Of a DNA stretch of 57,265 nucleotides, positions 1 to 8,640 are shown piece after piece; the stretch's first letter is position 1; each line of letters begins with the position of its first letter. The DNA comes from an uncultured bacterium (GTDB lineage Bacteria; Verrucomicrobiota; Kiritimatiellia; RFP12; UBA1067). The notes beneath the pieces were generated by a model that did not search any database, was not told the DNA's origin, and saw nothing but the letters and a program-made list of their open reading frames with translations. The position numbers and the translations under genes were made by a program. Where the stretch lies: the NCBI GenBank assembly GCA_902761035.1, contig CACWIW010000037.1, forward strand, positions 1 through 57,265, given 5' to 3'.

Positions 1-100
1 TGTCAAAAGAATGTTCAGGAAATGTATGAAAATTGTATGGGAAATGTATGGGAATGCATACAAATCGGTGTGCCTCAAGTTATGTTCCGGAGGGGGCTTA

Positions 101-229
101 CGCACGATTATTGTGCGGAACGGAACGGGATGGGGGGCGTGCGATTATGGTGCGGAACGGAAGGCGGTAGATGGGAGTGCGATTACGGTGCGGAATGAAG
201 GGCGGAGGAGATGTGCGATTACGGTGCGG
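101..229. repeat. four-copy ~37-bp spaced direct repeat upstream of guaA
   Basis: Four copies of a unit close to GTGCGATTAYGGTGCGG start near positions 101, 139, 177 and 213, so spacing is 38, 38 and 36 bp. The first copy reads CGCACGATTATTGTGCGG and forms a small dyad (CGCAC/GTGCG). Copies are imperfect and the intervening bases are purine-rich. No convincing gene lies in 1-441; the open frame across it is repeat-derived. Role unknown. Confidence 0.75.
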
Positions 230-258
230 AATGAAAGGGTGGGGTTTCCCCTTTCTGT

Positions 259-328
259 GATGTTGTTACTTTGATGTTATTACTTTGATGTTGGCTATGA
301 GATGTTGTTTCTGTGATGTTGTTTCTGT
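259..328. repeat. 14-bp tandem repeat, five units
   Basis: Five consecutive 14-base units each begin GATGTT (starts 259, 273, 287, 301, 315). The last two are identical (GATGTTGTTTCTGT). The array ends immediately before the guaA promoter, so copy number could influence expression; that is inference. Confidence 0.85.
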
Positions 329-330
329 GA

Positions 331-359
331 TTGCGCGGAGGGGGGGATTTTGGTATCAT
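331..359 (+). promoter_or_regulatory. putative promoter of the guaA operon
   Basis: TTGCGC (331-336), a 17-bp spacer and TATCAT (354-359) preceded by TGG, i.e. an extended -10. The predicted transcript has a leader of about 75 nt before the guaA start at 442. Confidence 0.5.
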
Positions 360-441
360 TTTGGCGTTGCGGCGCGTGGCGCGACCGGCTGGACGCGGGT
401 TGCCTCAGTTTGCCGTGACTTTCAAGGAAAAGGAAAAACAG

Positions 442-1449
442 ATGAACCAGGCAGAAAAGGAACGCGCCGCGAAAGTCGGCAAGAAGCTGAATGTCAAGGC
501 CTACATCAAGGCCGAGATCGAGGCGATCCGCGCCCAGGTGGGCGACAAGAAGGTGTTGCTGGCGATGTCCGGCGGCGTCGACAGCTCCGTGTGCGCGGTG
601 CTGCTCCACAAGGCCATCGGCAAGAACCTCACGTGCGTGTTCGTGGACCACGGCTGCATGCGCCTCAACGAGGCGAAGGAAGTGAAGAAGGTCTTCAAGG
701 GCAAGTTCGGCATCAACCTCATCCAGATCGACGCCGAGAAGCGCTTCCTCGACAAGGCGAAGGGCATCACGGATCCCGAGCTGAAGCGCAAGTGCATCGG
801 CGGCGAGTTCATCAAGCTGTTCGCCGACGTCGCGCGCGACCTCAAGAAGAAGCTCGGCGACATCGAGTTCCTCGGCCAGGGTACGATCTACCCCGACATC
901 ATCGAGTCCGGCGTGGGCGGACACAAGGCCGTGAAGGCGCACCACAACGTGGGTGGCCTTCCCAAGGACATCATCTTCAAGGGCCTCGTCGAGCCGGTCA
1001 AGTACCTCTACAAGGACGAGGTGCGCAAGGTGGGCAAGGCGCTCGGCATCCCCGACGAGATGGTCATGCGCCAGCCGTTCCCGGGTCCGGGCCTCGCGGT
1101 GCGCTGCATCGGCGAGCTCACGAAGGAGAAGCTCGACATCCTGCGCCAGGCGGACTTCATCTTCCGCGACGAGATGCACAAGGCCGGCCTCGACAAGAAG
1201 GCCCAGCAGTTCTTCGCGATCAACACGAACGTCAAGAGCGTCGGCGTGAAGAACGGCGCGCGCACGTTCGGCTACGTGATCGCCATTCGCGCGATTTCCA
1301 CGAGCCAGTTCGTGAAGGCCGGCGTCGTCCCGCTGCCGTTCGCGTTCGTCACGAAGGTGGCCGAGAAGATCGCCACGAAGGTCAAGGGCGCCAACCGCGT
1401 GGTGTGGGACATCACGCCGAAGCCCCCGGCCACGATCGAGTGGGAGTAA
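442..1449 (+). CDS. guaA: GMP synthase, ATP-pyrophosphatase subunit without glutaminase domain
   Basis: 335 aa. Catalyses adenylation and amination of XMP to GMP in purine synthesis. Visible landmarks are the PP-loop SGGVDSS (residues 43-49), QGTIYPD (from 146), HHNVGGLP (from 167), QPFPGPGL (from 211) and the conserved C-terminus ending TIEWE, so the ATPase and dimerisation domains are complete. The roughly 190-residue N-terminal class I glutamine amidotransferase domain of ordinary bacterial GuaA is absent; only about 20 lysine-rich residues precede the PP-loop domain. This resembles the split archaeal enzyme, so a separate glutaminase subunit or free ammonia is expected; none is in the window. 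The ATG at 442 is the first in-frame ATG near a purine-rich stretch. Three bases separate it from the next gene. Confidence 0.93.
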   Translation: MNQAEKERAAKVGKKLNVKAYIKAEIEAIRAQVGDKKVLLAMSGGVDSSVCAVLLHKAIGKNLTCVFVDHGCMRLNEAKEVKKVFKGKFGINLIQIDAEKRFLDKAKGITDPELKRKCIGGEFIKLFADVARDLKKKLGDIEFLGQGTIYPDIIESGVGGHKAVKAHHNVGGLPKDIIFKGLVEPVKYLYKDEVRKVGKALGIPDEMVMRQPFPGPGLAVRCIGELTKEKLDILRQADFIFRDEMHKAGLDKKAQQFFAINTNVKSVGVKNGARTFGYVIAIRAISTSQFVKAGVVPLPFAFVTKVAEKIATKVKGANRVVWDITPKPPATIEWE

Positions 1450-1452
1450 GCG

Positions 1453-2646
1453 GTGAAGGCGAAGTCCTCCGTGAACATGGTGATCGCCCAGTCGGGCGGT
1501 CCCTCCATGGTGATCAACCAGTCCCTCGTCGGCGCGGTGCTCGCTGCCCGCGCCGCGAAGGGTATTGGCAAAATTCTCGGCGCGCGCCACGGCATCGCAG
1601 GCATCCTCGCCGGCGACTACGTGGACCTGCGCAAGCCGTCCGTCGCGAAGCTGAACGCTATCGCCGACACGCCGAGTTCCGCGCTCGGTAGCTGTCGGCT
1701 CAAGCCGTCGGCGGACGACTGCCGCAAGATCTTCGAGGCGTTCCGTCGCCGGAAGGTCGGCTACTTCTTCTACATCGGCGGCAACGACTCCGCCGACGCC
1801 GCGCGCATCGTGGCGGAGGAGGCCGAGAAGGAGGGCTACCCGCTCGTCTGCTACCACATCCCCAAGACGATCGACAACGACCTGCGCAGCTGCGACCATA
1901 CGCCGGGCTTCGGCTCCGCCGCGCGGTTCGTGGCGTGCGCGCTCAAGGGCGACGACCTCGACAACCGCGCGCTCGGCGGCGTAAAGATCGACGTCATCAT
2001 GGGACGCGACGCGGGCTTTCTCACGGCGGCCTCCGCGCTCGCCCGCGAAAACCGCGGGGACGGTCCGCACCTCATCTACCTGCCAGAGCGTCCGTTCTCA
2101 CTCGACGGGTTCGTGAAGGACGTGCAGGCCGTGATGAAGAAGGAGGGCCGCTGCGTGGTGGCCGTCTCGGAAGGCATCCGCGATGCGCAAGGCGAGCTGT
2201 TCGCGAAGAAGTTCGCGGGCGGCGAACGCGACTCCCACGGCAACCTCCAGCTCTCGGGCACCGGCGCGCTCGGCGACTTCCTCGCGAAGCACCTGAAGTC
2301 CGAGGCGGGCGTCTCGCGCGTGCGCGCGGACACCTTCGGCTACCTGCAGCGCTCGTTCCCGGGCATCGCCTCGAAGACGGACCAGAAGGAGGCGCGCGCC
2401 GCCGGCGCCGCCGCCGTGAAGGCCGCGCTGAAAGGGATGCTCACGAAGGGCACCATCGCCATCGTGCGCAAGCCGGGCGCGAAGTACGCCGTCACGTTCG
2501 AGGCGCAGCCCGTCGCGAACGCCGCGAAGTACACGCGGAGCGTGCCGGACGCGTTCATCGCGCCGAACGGACACGACGTGACGAAGGCGTTCCTCGCCTA
2601 CGCACGCCCGATCGTCGGTACCCTGCCACACAGCGAAATTCTCTAG
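1453..2646 (+). CDS. 6-phosphofructokinase, probably pyrophosphate-dependent
   Basis: 397 aa, phosphofructokinase A family: phosphorylates fructose 6-phosphate in glycolysis. Seen: an N-terminal nucleotide/PPi loop AQSGGPSMV, GGNDS (109-113), the substrate motif PKTIDND (137-143), the long-type DHTPGFGSAA segment, and MGRDAGF (from 183). The residues following GG and the PKTIDND lysine are those of pyrophosphate-linked enzymes rather than the ATP type (inference from motif knowledge). The start is taken as GTG 1453, 3 bp after the guaA stop; ATG at 1477 would remove eight residues and is a real alternative. It sits in a compact operon with guaA, ispE and pth. Confidence 0.88.
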   Translation: MKAKSSVNMVIAQSGGPSMVINQSLVGAVLAARAAKGIGKILGARHGIAGILAGDYVDLRKPSVAKLNAIADTPSSALGSCRLKPSADDCRKIFEAFRRRKVGYFFYIGGNDSADAARIVAEEAEKEGYPLVCYHIPKTIDNDLRSCDHTPGFGSAARFVACALKGDDLDNRALGGVKIDVIMGRDAGFLTAASALARENRGDGPHLIYLPERPFSLDGFVKDVQAVMKKEGRCVVAVSEGIRDAQGELFAKKFAGGERDSHGNLQLSGTGALGDFLAKHLKSEAGVSRVRADTFGYLQRSFPGIASKTDQKEARAAGAAAVKAALKGMLTKGTIAIVRKPGAKYAVTFEAQPVANAAKYTRSVPDAFIAPNGHDVTKAFLAYARPIVGTLPHSEIL

Positions 2647-2656
2647 AACTATTGTC

Positions 2657-3454
2657 ATGCAAATCGAAGCACACGCCAAAATCAACCTCACGCTTGAGAT
2701 GCTCGGGACGCGTCCCGACGGCTACCACGAACTGCGGAGCATCGTCGCGGCGATTCCGCTCCACGACGACGTGGAGCTACAGGACGCGCCGGCGGGCGAG
2801 GTGTCGGTTGAGATGGTAGGCGACGGGCTGGAGGTGCCGGACGTGCCGAACGAGAAGAACCTCGCCGTGCGCGCGGCGCGCGCCTTGCAGAAGGCGTGCG
2901 GCGTGGCGCGCGGCGTGCGCATCCGCATCGTCAAGCGCATCCCCGCCGGCGCGGGGCTGGGCGGCGGGTCGGCGGATGCTGCGGCCGTACTGAACGGACT
3001 GAACGAGCTGTGGGGGCTGGGGCTGTCGACGGAGCGGTTGTGCGCGGTTGGCGCGGAGGTGGGGTCAGATGTGCCGGCGCTCGTGTTGGGGGGTGTGGTG
3101 ATGATGGAAGGGAGAGGAGAGAGGGTGAGGGCGTGGGATGCGGGCGAGACGCCCGCATCATATTTGCGGGCACAGAGGCCCGCCACCCCGACATTGGGGA
3201 GGCCCGCCACCCTGACATTTGGGGAGAATTTTGTGTTGAGGGTGCCGGATGTCAATGCGTCGACGGCGCGGGTGTATGCGGAGTTTCGCGAAGAGGATCG
3301 CGGGAAGTGCCGCAACGATTTGCAGCCGGCGGCGTGTCGGCTCTATCCGGTCATCGCCGAAACCATCGCGGAGATGGAGGCGGAAGGGCTGGAGGGCGTC
3401 CAGATGTCCGGCAGCGGCAGCGCCGTGTTCGGGTGGAAGAAGGAAGAAAGATGA
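2657..3454 (+). CDS. ispE: 4-diphosphocytidyl-2-C-methyl-D-erythritol kinase
   Basis: 265 aa GHMP kinase that phosphorylates CDP-methylerythritol in the non-mevalonate isoprenoid pathway. Seen: N-terminal AKINLTL, the ATP loop PAGAGLGGGSADAA (96-109), and the C-terminal MSGSGSAVFG (250-259). Odd feature: residues about 159-190 are encoded by a palindrome plus a tandem 24/25-bp repeat (3137-3224) and look like an in-frame insertion between the GHMP N- and C-terminal domains. Overall length still falls slightly below the usual 280-300, so the insertion may replace part of the natural linker. The stop overlaps the pth start (ATGA at 3451). Confidence 0.92.
   Translation: MQIEAHAKINLTLEMLGTRPDGYHELRSIVAAIPLHDDVELQDAPAGEVSVEMVGDGLEVPDVPNEKNLAVRAARALQKACGVARGVRIRIVKRIPAGAGLGGGSADAAAVLNGLNELWGLGLSTERLCAVGAEVGSDVPALVLGGVVMMEGRGERVRAWDAGETPASYLRAQRPATPTLGRPATLTFGENFVLRVPDVNASTARVYAEFREEDRGKCRNDLQPAACRLYPVIAETIAEMEAEGLEGVQMSGSGSAVFGWKKEER
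3137..3224. repeat. palindrome plus tandem repeat inside ispE
   Basis: The perfect dyad GATGCGGGC-gagac-GCCCGCATC (3137-3159) is followed by two copies of AGGCCCGCCACCCYGACATT plus GGGG (3176-3199 and 3200-3224). Composition matches the GGGCGTCCCGCCC-type elements at 46839-46917. The reading frame stays open through it. Confidence 0.85.
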
Positions 3455-4047
3455 AAGTCATTGCGGGATTGGGCAATCCGGGCGCACAGTACGCGAACAC
3501 GCCGCACTCGATCGGGTTCGAGGTAGTGGACGCTATCGCGCAGGAGATTGGTGCCACGTGGCAGGCGTCGGCATCGTTCAAGGGCGAGCTCGCCACGGGG
3601 ATGTTCGCGGGGCAGAAGGTGCTGCTCCTGAAGCCCATGACGTACATGAATCTCTCGGGCGATTCCGTGGCGCCCGTCGTGCGCTACCACAACGCAACGC
3701 CGGCGGACCTGCTTGTCGTTTCCGATGACATTGACTTGCCCGTGGGCCGCATCCGCATCCGCGTGGGCGGAAGCGCGGGCGGACACAACGGCCTCAAGAG
3801 CATCATCGAGCGCGTGGGGACGCCGGCGTTCACGCGCCTGCGCGTGGGCGTGGGACGCGACGCGCGCGACCGTTCGCAAGTGATCGGCCATGTGCTGGGG
3901 AAGTTCGATTCCGATACGCGCACAGTCATGGACAAGGTCGTGCCAGCCGCCGTGCAGGCGGCGGCGGCGATCGTCTCTTCCACGCCCCAGGCGGCGATGA
4001 ACGCATGGAACGGCTGGTCGGCCGTTCCCCAAACGCCTAATGCCTAG
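3451..4047 (+). CDS. pth: peptidyl-tRNA hydrolase
   Basis: 198 aa, cytosolic enzyme that releases peptides from peptidyl-tRNA so stalled tRNAs can be recycled. The family signature is clear: IAGLGNPG near the start, catalytic His19, KPMTYMNLSG, the VSDDIDLP segment carrying the conserved Asp, and GGSAGGHNGLKS. The usual TRHNxG around the catalytic histidine reads TPHSIG here, so Arg and Asn are replaced by Pro and Ser. Length is typical. The start codon overlaps the ispE stop, so the pair is translationally coupled; it is the last gene of the guaA-pfk-ispE-pth operon. Confidence 0.94.
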   Translation: MKVIAGLGNPGAQYANTPHSIGFEVVDAIAQEIGATWQASASFKGELATGMFAGQKVLLLKPMTYMNLSGDSVAPVVRYHNATPADLLVVSDDIDLPVGRIRIRVGGSAGGHNGLKSIIERVGTPAFTRLRVGVGRDARDRSQVIGHVLGKFDSDTRTVMDKVVPAAVQAAAAIVSSTPQAAMNAWNGWSAVPQTPNA

Positions 4048-4077
4048 GTAGGAGGAAGACATTGCAGCAGTGGGAGG

Positions 4078-4107
4078 GTGACCGCAAGGCCGAGGCGGCC
4101 TTGTCAC
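4078..4107 (+). other. hairpin downstream of pth, function unclear
   Basis: GTGAC (4078-4082) pairs with GTCAC (4103-4107) and AAGGCC (4086-4091) with GGCCTT (4097-4102), separated by a bulge. No T-tract follows. The flanks also offer GGGAG/CTCCC pairing. It lies upstream of the secDF promoter, so it could be a pth 3' structure or part of a small RNA; I matched it to no known RNA family. Confidence 0.35.
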
Positions 4108-4192
4108 ATCGTGCGGCAAGGGTGCAAAAGTTGGTCATACTCCCCTGGGAATGGCCCGAAAAAGAAGTTTTCATTACTTTGAAGGTTCCCCC

Positions 4193-4221
4193 TTGTCAAT
4201 CCGCCGCCGATATACTATAAT
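4193..4221 (+). promoter_or_regulatory. promoter of secDF
   Basis: TTGTCA (4193-4198), 17-bp spacer, TATAAT (4216-4221): a near-consensus housekeeping promoter giving a leader of about 32 nt before ATG 4260. A GAGG at about 4247 can serve as ribosome binding site. Confidence 0.8.
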
Positions 4222-4259
4222 ATTCGTTCCGTTTCTTAAGGACAAATGAGGTTTAAAAA

Positions 4260-6800
4260 ATGAGTTTCGATTCATCGATTCGTGAAAACGCTTGGAAATG
4301 GCTGGTTTTGCTGGCCGTTGCGATCTTTTCCGTCTGCGTGACGACGCCGCTGGGCGAGAAGATCCGCCTAGGGCTTGACCTGAAGGGCGGCACGTCCTTC
4401 ACCCTTGGCGTGGACGAGGATGCGCTTCGTGAATCCGTGATGGCACAGGTTGCGGATACGAACGACACGGCGTCCATCCAGGCCAAAGTTGAGGAGGCGC
4501 TGGCCGGCTGCGACGACCGTATCGTCGAGGTGGTGCGCCGCCGCGTGGACGGCATGGGCATGAACGAGCCCGTGATCCAGGGCATGAAGGGCCATCGCCT
4601 TCTCGTGCAGCTGCCGGGCATTGACGACGCCACGCGTGCCGAGGCTAAGCGTTCGCTGCAGAGCGCCTCTTACCTTGAATTCCGTCTCACGCATCCCCGC
4701 AACCAGGAACTCGCCAGCAAGCTGATGTCGTCCGGCAAGATTCCCGAAGGCTACGTGCTCAGTTCGTCAGGCGAAGGCTTCGCCCGCGCGACGAACTATG
4801 TGGCGATTGCCAAGCGGCCCGGCTACAAGACGCGCCTCAGCTCATTCGGCAAGCCGCCGCAGGGCTACCAGTTCATGCTGGAGAAGGGCAAGGACGGCTC
4901 CTATCGTCCGAACTACGTTAGTCGCAAGACCGAGCTGACGGGCGAGTACCTCGTCTCGGCTCGTGTCGAGCGCGACCAGGTGGGGCGTCCCGTGGTCGGC
5001 TTCAAGCTCAACAGCAAGGGCGGCAACCTCATGCGCAAGCTCACGCGCAACTACATCGCCCACGGCGCGAAGAACTCCACGGACCGCGGCCGCGAGCTCG
5101 CTATCATCCTGGACGGCACGCTCATTTCCGCGCCGGTTCTCCAGAGCGAGATCGAGACGAGCGGACAGATTTCCGGCAGCTTCGACATACCGGAAGCGCA
5201 GCGTCTCGCGAACGACCTCAACGCCGGCGCGTTGCCCGTGCCGCTCAAGCTCCTCGCCGAGGAGTCCGTCTCGCCGACGGTGGGCGAGGACGCGAAGCAG
5301 GCCGGCATGGTGGCCGCCATGCTTGGTTTTGCGCTGGTCGCGCTATTCATGCTCGTCTACTACTGGTATGCCGGCTTGATTGCCGACGTCGCGCTGTTAC
5401 TGGACATCGTCCTCCTTCCCGCCGCGCTCGTTATCGTGGCGAACGTGCTCGGCGTGTTCGCGAAGGACGCCTCGATGGGCGCGACCGGATCGCTCCAGCT
5501 GCCCGTCCTCACGATGCCTGGCATCGCGGGCATCGTCCTCACGCTCGGCATGGCCGTGGACGCGAACGTGATCATCTTCGAGCGCATCCGTGAGGAGTTC
5601 GCCAACAAGGTCTCCGTCGGCACCGCCATCAAGAACGGCTACGGACGCGCCTTCACCGCGATTCTCGACTCGAACATCACGACGATCGTCACGGGCATCA
5701 TCCTCTTCATCGTCGGCACGGGTCCGGTGCGCGGCTTCGCCATCACCCTCACGGCGGGCGTGGTCATTTCGATGTTCACGGCCGTGGTCGTCACGCGCCT
5801 CGTGTTCGAGAAGACCTCGAACCCCGATTCCATGAAGCCCTTCAAGATGCTCAACATCTTCAAGAAGGTTCCGAACATCGATTTCGTGAAGATTGGCAGG
5901 ACCGCGCTCATCGTCTCCGCCGCAGTGGTTGTGATTTCGATCGCCATCTTCGGCATCCGCGCGGCAGTGAAGCCGGCTTCGGTTCTCGCCGTGGACCTCA
6001 CGGGCGGCACCTCGATCGTGTTTGACGTGAAGGACGGCAAGATGCCTGCGGTCGCCGACGTGCGCAAGACGCTCGATCCGTTCGACAACGCCACGGTCAT
6101 CCAGACCCAGGGCGCCGACAAGCTCCTCGTCAAGACGGGCTACACGTCCGACAACGCGAAGGACAAGGGCGTCACGGATGTGGCGGGCCACGTGACTAAG
6201 CTGCTCCAGGGCGCGTTCCCTGACTCCGGAATCCAGATCCGCGACGCCAGCGAAATCGGCTCGGTCGTGGGCGCGGACCTCAAGAAGTCCGGCACGTGGG
6301 CCGTGATCTTCTCGCTCTGCGCGATTCTGATCTACGTAGCCTTCCGCTTCGAGTTCGGCTTCGGCCTCGGCGCCCTCGTGGCGCTCGCGCACGACGCGCT
6401 GATCTCGCTCGGCCTCTTCTCGCTCTGCGGACGTCAGGTCTCCCTGCTCGTCATCACCGCGCTCCTCACGATCATCGGCTACTCGGTGAACGACACGATC
6501 GTCGTGTTCGACCGTATCCGCGAGGATTTGCGCCGCGACCAGAAGAGCACGTTCATCGACCTCTGCAACCGCGCCCTTAACGAGTGCCTGAGCCGTACGG
6601 TGATCACCTCGATCACCACGTTCTTCGCCGTCCTTGCGCTCTTCGCGTTCGGCGATGGTTCTATCTTCGACTTCGCGCTCACGATGCTCATCGGCGTTGT
6701 CGCTGGTACCTACTCCTCGGTGTTCATCGCGACACCGATCATGATGTGGTTCTACAAGGGCCGCCGTCCGAAGTTCACGGCCGAGGGAACCTCGAAGTAA
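4260..6800 (+). CDS. secDF: SecD-SecF fusion protein-export membrane protein
   Basis: 846 aa. Accessory subunit of the Sec translocon that uses the proton gradient to pull proteins across the inner membrane. Residues 12-28 form TM1, followed by the SecD D1 motif LGLDLKGG (about 37-44) and a large periplasmic P1 domain. A block of TM helices from about 345 contains the D5-type segment GMAVDANVIIFERIREE. SecF begins near residue 530, with VDLTGGTSIVF near 577 and the matching VNDTIVVFDRIRE near the C-terminus. SecD and SecF are fused in one chain, as in several Gram-positive and PVC bacteria. It has its own promoter and is followed after 7 bp by the metX-metW fusion. Confidence 0.95.
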   Translation: MSFDSSIRENAWKWLVLLAVAIFSVCVTTPLGEKIRLGLDLKGGTSFTLGVDEDALRESVMAQVADTNDTASIQAKVEEALAGCDDRIVEVVRRRVDGMGMNEPVIQGMKGHRLLVQLPGIDDATRAEAKRSLQSASYLEFRLTHPRNQELASKLMSSGKIPEGYVLSSSGEGFARATNYVAIAKRPGYKTRLSSFGKPPQGYQFMLEKGKDGSYRPNYVSRKTELTGEYLVSARVERDQVGRPVVGFKLNSKGGNLMRKLTRNYIAHGAKNSTDRGRELAIILDGTLISAPVLQSEIETSGQISGSFDIPEAQRLANDLNAGALPVPLKLLAEESVSPTVGEDAKQAGMVAAMLGFALVALFMLVYYWYAGLIADVALLLDIVLLPAALVIVANVLGVFAKDASMGATGSLQLPVLTMPGIAGIVLTLGMAVDANVIIFERIREEFANKVSVGTAIKNGYGRAFTAILDSNITTIVTGIILFIVGTGPVRGFAITLTAGVVISMFTAVVVTRLVFEKTSNPDSMKPFKMLNIFKKVPNIDFVKIGRTALIVSAAVVVISIAIFGIRAAVKPASVLAVDLTGGTSIVFDVKDGKMPAVADVRKTLDPFDNATVIQTQGADKLLVKTGYTSDNAKDKGVTDVAGHVTKLLQGAFPDSGIQIRDASEIGSVVGADLKKSGTWAVIFSLCAILIYVAFRFEFGFGLGALVALAHDALISLGLFSLCGRQVSLLVITALLTIIGYSVNDTIVVFDRIREDLRRDQKSTFIDLCNRALNECLSRTVITSITTFFAVLALFAFGDGSIFDFALTMLIGVVAGTYSSVFIATPIMMWFYKGRRPKFTAEGTSK

Positions 6801-6807
6801 CGCCGAT

Positions 6808-8586
6808 GTGGAAGCCGCAGAACACCAGACCGTCGGGGTTGTCGAACCTCATGTAACGACGCTCACGCTGCCGTCCGGGGGCTTTCGCCTCGAGGACGGC
6901 GGCACCCTCGCGCGCATCGACGTGGCGTGGGAGAGCTGCGGACTCGAGCGCCCCGAGAACGACAACGTCATCTTCATCTGCCACGCCCTCACCGGCGACG
7001 CGCATGTTGCCGGACGCCATCCGGGCGAGGAGTCTGCAAGCGGCTGGTGGGATTCCGTTGTCGGCCCCGGCAAGGCCATCGACACGAACCGCTACCGCGT
7101 GGTGTGCGCGAACGTGCTCGGCGGCTGCAAAGGCACGACCGGCCCCTCTTCCACGAATCCGGCCACGGGCCGTCCCTACGGCTCGTCGTTCCCTCGCTTC
7201 ACGATTGGCGACACGGTTGAGGTGTACCGCGCGTTCCTGCGCGAAATCGGCGTCACGCACCTCGCGGGACTCGTCGGCGGCAGCTTCGGCGGCATTCAGG
7301 TGATCGAGTGGATCACCGCGCATCCGGGCGAAGTGGACAGGGCCGTCATGATCGCCTCCGGCGCGGCGCTCAACGCGCAGGCGCTCGCGTTCGACATCGT
7401 GGGCCGCTACGCGATCACGCTCGATCCGGACTGGAAGGGCGGCGATTACTACAACGACGGTCCAGGTCCGCGCATGGGCCTTGCGCAGGCGCGCCAGGTC
7501 GCGCACATCACCTACCTTTCCCTCGATCTCCTCAACCGGCGCTTCGGGCGCAAACAGCAGGAGGACTGGCTCAGGCGCGGCAAGGAATGGCTGGAGGAAC
7601 ACGCCGCGCGCTTCGGCACAACCTTCGCGATCGAGAGCTACCTTGAGTACCAGGCGCGCAAGTTCCTCGCGCGCTTCGACGCGAACTCCTATCTTCAGAT
7701 CACGCACGCAATGGACCGCTACGACGCGGCTGCGAAATACGGTTCGCTCGACGACGTGTGTCGGCGGATTACGTCACGTCTCTTGCTCGTCTCCATCTCC
7801 GGCGACTGGCTGTTCTCCGAGGAGCAGAGCCGCACGATCGCCTCGTGCATGCTGCGTCAGGGGAAGTCCGTCTGCTACGCGCACCTCGACATCAAAGTGG
7901 GCCACGACGGCTTCCTTACGCACACGAAGGAACTCAGCAAGCTGATGGGCGGCTTCTTCGGCAATGCGTCACGCACGATCTACCCGGAGAAACGTGCGGC
8001 GCTCGCGTCCGTGATGGCGCTCGTGCCTGATGGCGCGCGCGTGCTGGACGTTGGCTGTGGATCGGGTTCGCTGCTCCACCTTCTCCGCGACGAAAAGCAT
8101 GTGCGCGGCGCGGGCATCGAAATCGACGGCGACAAGATCGCGGCCGGCGTCGGCGACGGACTCGACGTGCTCTTCGACGACGCCGATACGGGCCTTGACC
8201 TCATTCCCGACGGCGCTTACGACGTTGCGGTGCTTTCCGAGACGCTCCAGACGGTCAAGTATCCGCGAGAACTCCTCACGCGGCTTCTCAGCAAGGCAAA
8301 GGAGGCCGTCGTCTCGTTCCCGAATTTCGCATCGTACCGCATCCGCCTGCTGCTTCTTTTCCGTGGCCACTTGCCCGTGAACCCGCAGCTGCCGTTCGAG
8401 TGGTACGACACGCCCAACATCCACGTCGTGACGCTAAAGGATTTCCGTGCGCTCTGCGCGAAGAGCGGACTCGTGATTCGCGAGATACGCACTGAGTCAA
8501 ACCACTTCTTCGGCCGTCTGCTCTGCGCGCTCGGACTCAAGAACCTCGGCGCCTCGCGCGTGGTTGCGCGCATATCCCGAAATTGA
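6808..8586 (+). CDS. metX: homoserine O-acyltransferase fused to MetW-like methyltransferase domain
   Basis: 592 aa. The N-terminal ~380 residues are an alpha/beta-hydrolase MetX that acylates homoserine for methionine synthesis. The nucleophile elbow GGSFGG places Ser159, Asp333 lies in SGDWLF and His366 in VGHDGF; the family block GTTGPSSTNPATGRPYG is present. The elbow has Phe where most members have Met. From about residue 400 a class I methyltransferase fold begins, with VLDVGCGSG at 412-420, matching MetW, which is normally a separate neighbouring gene. The start is set at GTG 6808, with an ATG at 6806 out of frame; the true start could be a little downstream. It is probably co-transcribed with secDF. 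Confidence 0.9.
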   Translation: MEAAEHQTVGVVEPHVTTLTLPSGGFRLEDGGTLARIDVAWESCGLERPENDNVIFICHALTGDAHVAGRHPGEESASGWWDSVVGPGKAIDTNRYRVVCANVLGGCKGTTGPSSTNPATGRPYGSSFPRFTIGDTVEVYRAFLREIGVTHLAGLVGGSFGGIQVIEWITAHPGEVDRAVMIASGAALNAQALAFDIVGRYAITLDPDWKGGDYYNDGPGPRMGLAQARQVAHITYLSLDLLNRRFGRKQQEDWLRRGKEWLEEHAARFGTTFAIESYLEYQARKFLARFDANSYLQITHAMDRYDAAAKYGSLDDVCRRITSRLLLVSISGDWLFSEEQSRTIASCMLRQGKSVCYAHLDIKVGHDGFLTHTKELSKLMGGFFGNASRTIYPEKRAALASVMALVPDGARVLDVGCGSGSLLHLLRDEKHVRGAGIEIDGDKIAAGVGDGLDVLFDDADTGLDLIPDGAYDVAVLSETLQTVKYPRELLTRLLSKAKEAVVSFPNFASYRIRLLLLFRGHLPVNPQLPFEWYDTPNIHVVTLKDFRALCAKSGLVIREIRTESNHFFGRLLCALGLKNLGASRVVARISRN

Positions 8587-8640
8587 CCTGTGCTCGACGT
8601 ACGGGTTTCATTGATGGAAGAACTAAAAAAGGAGAGAGAA

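Noticed and set aside
101..229. CRISPR array
   Set aside because: Units are imperfect, only four, and the spacing bases are short purine-rich and alike; no cas genes nearby.
11..274. Small open frame at the window start
   Set aside because: It runs through the repeat units, gives a repeat-derived peptide and has no ribosome binding site.
295..2070. Long minus-strand open frame over guaA and pfk
   Set aside because: Same codon-bias effect; no ribosome binding site or domain, and it opposes two clear genes.
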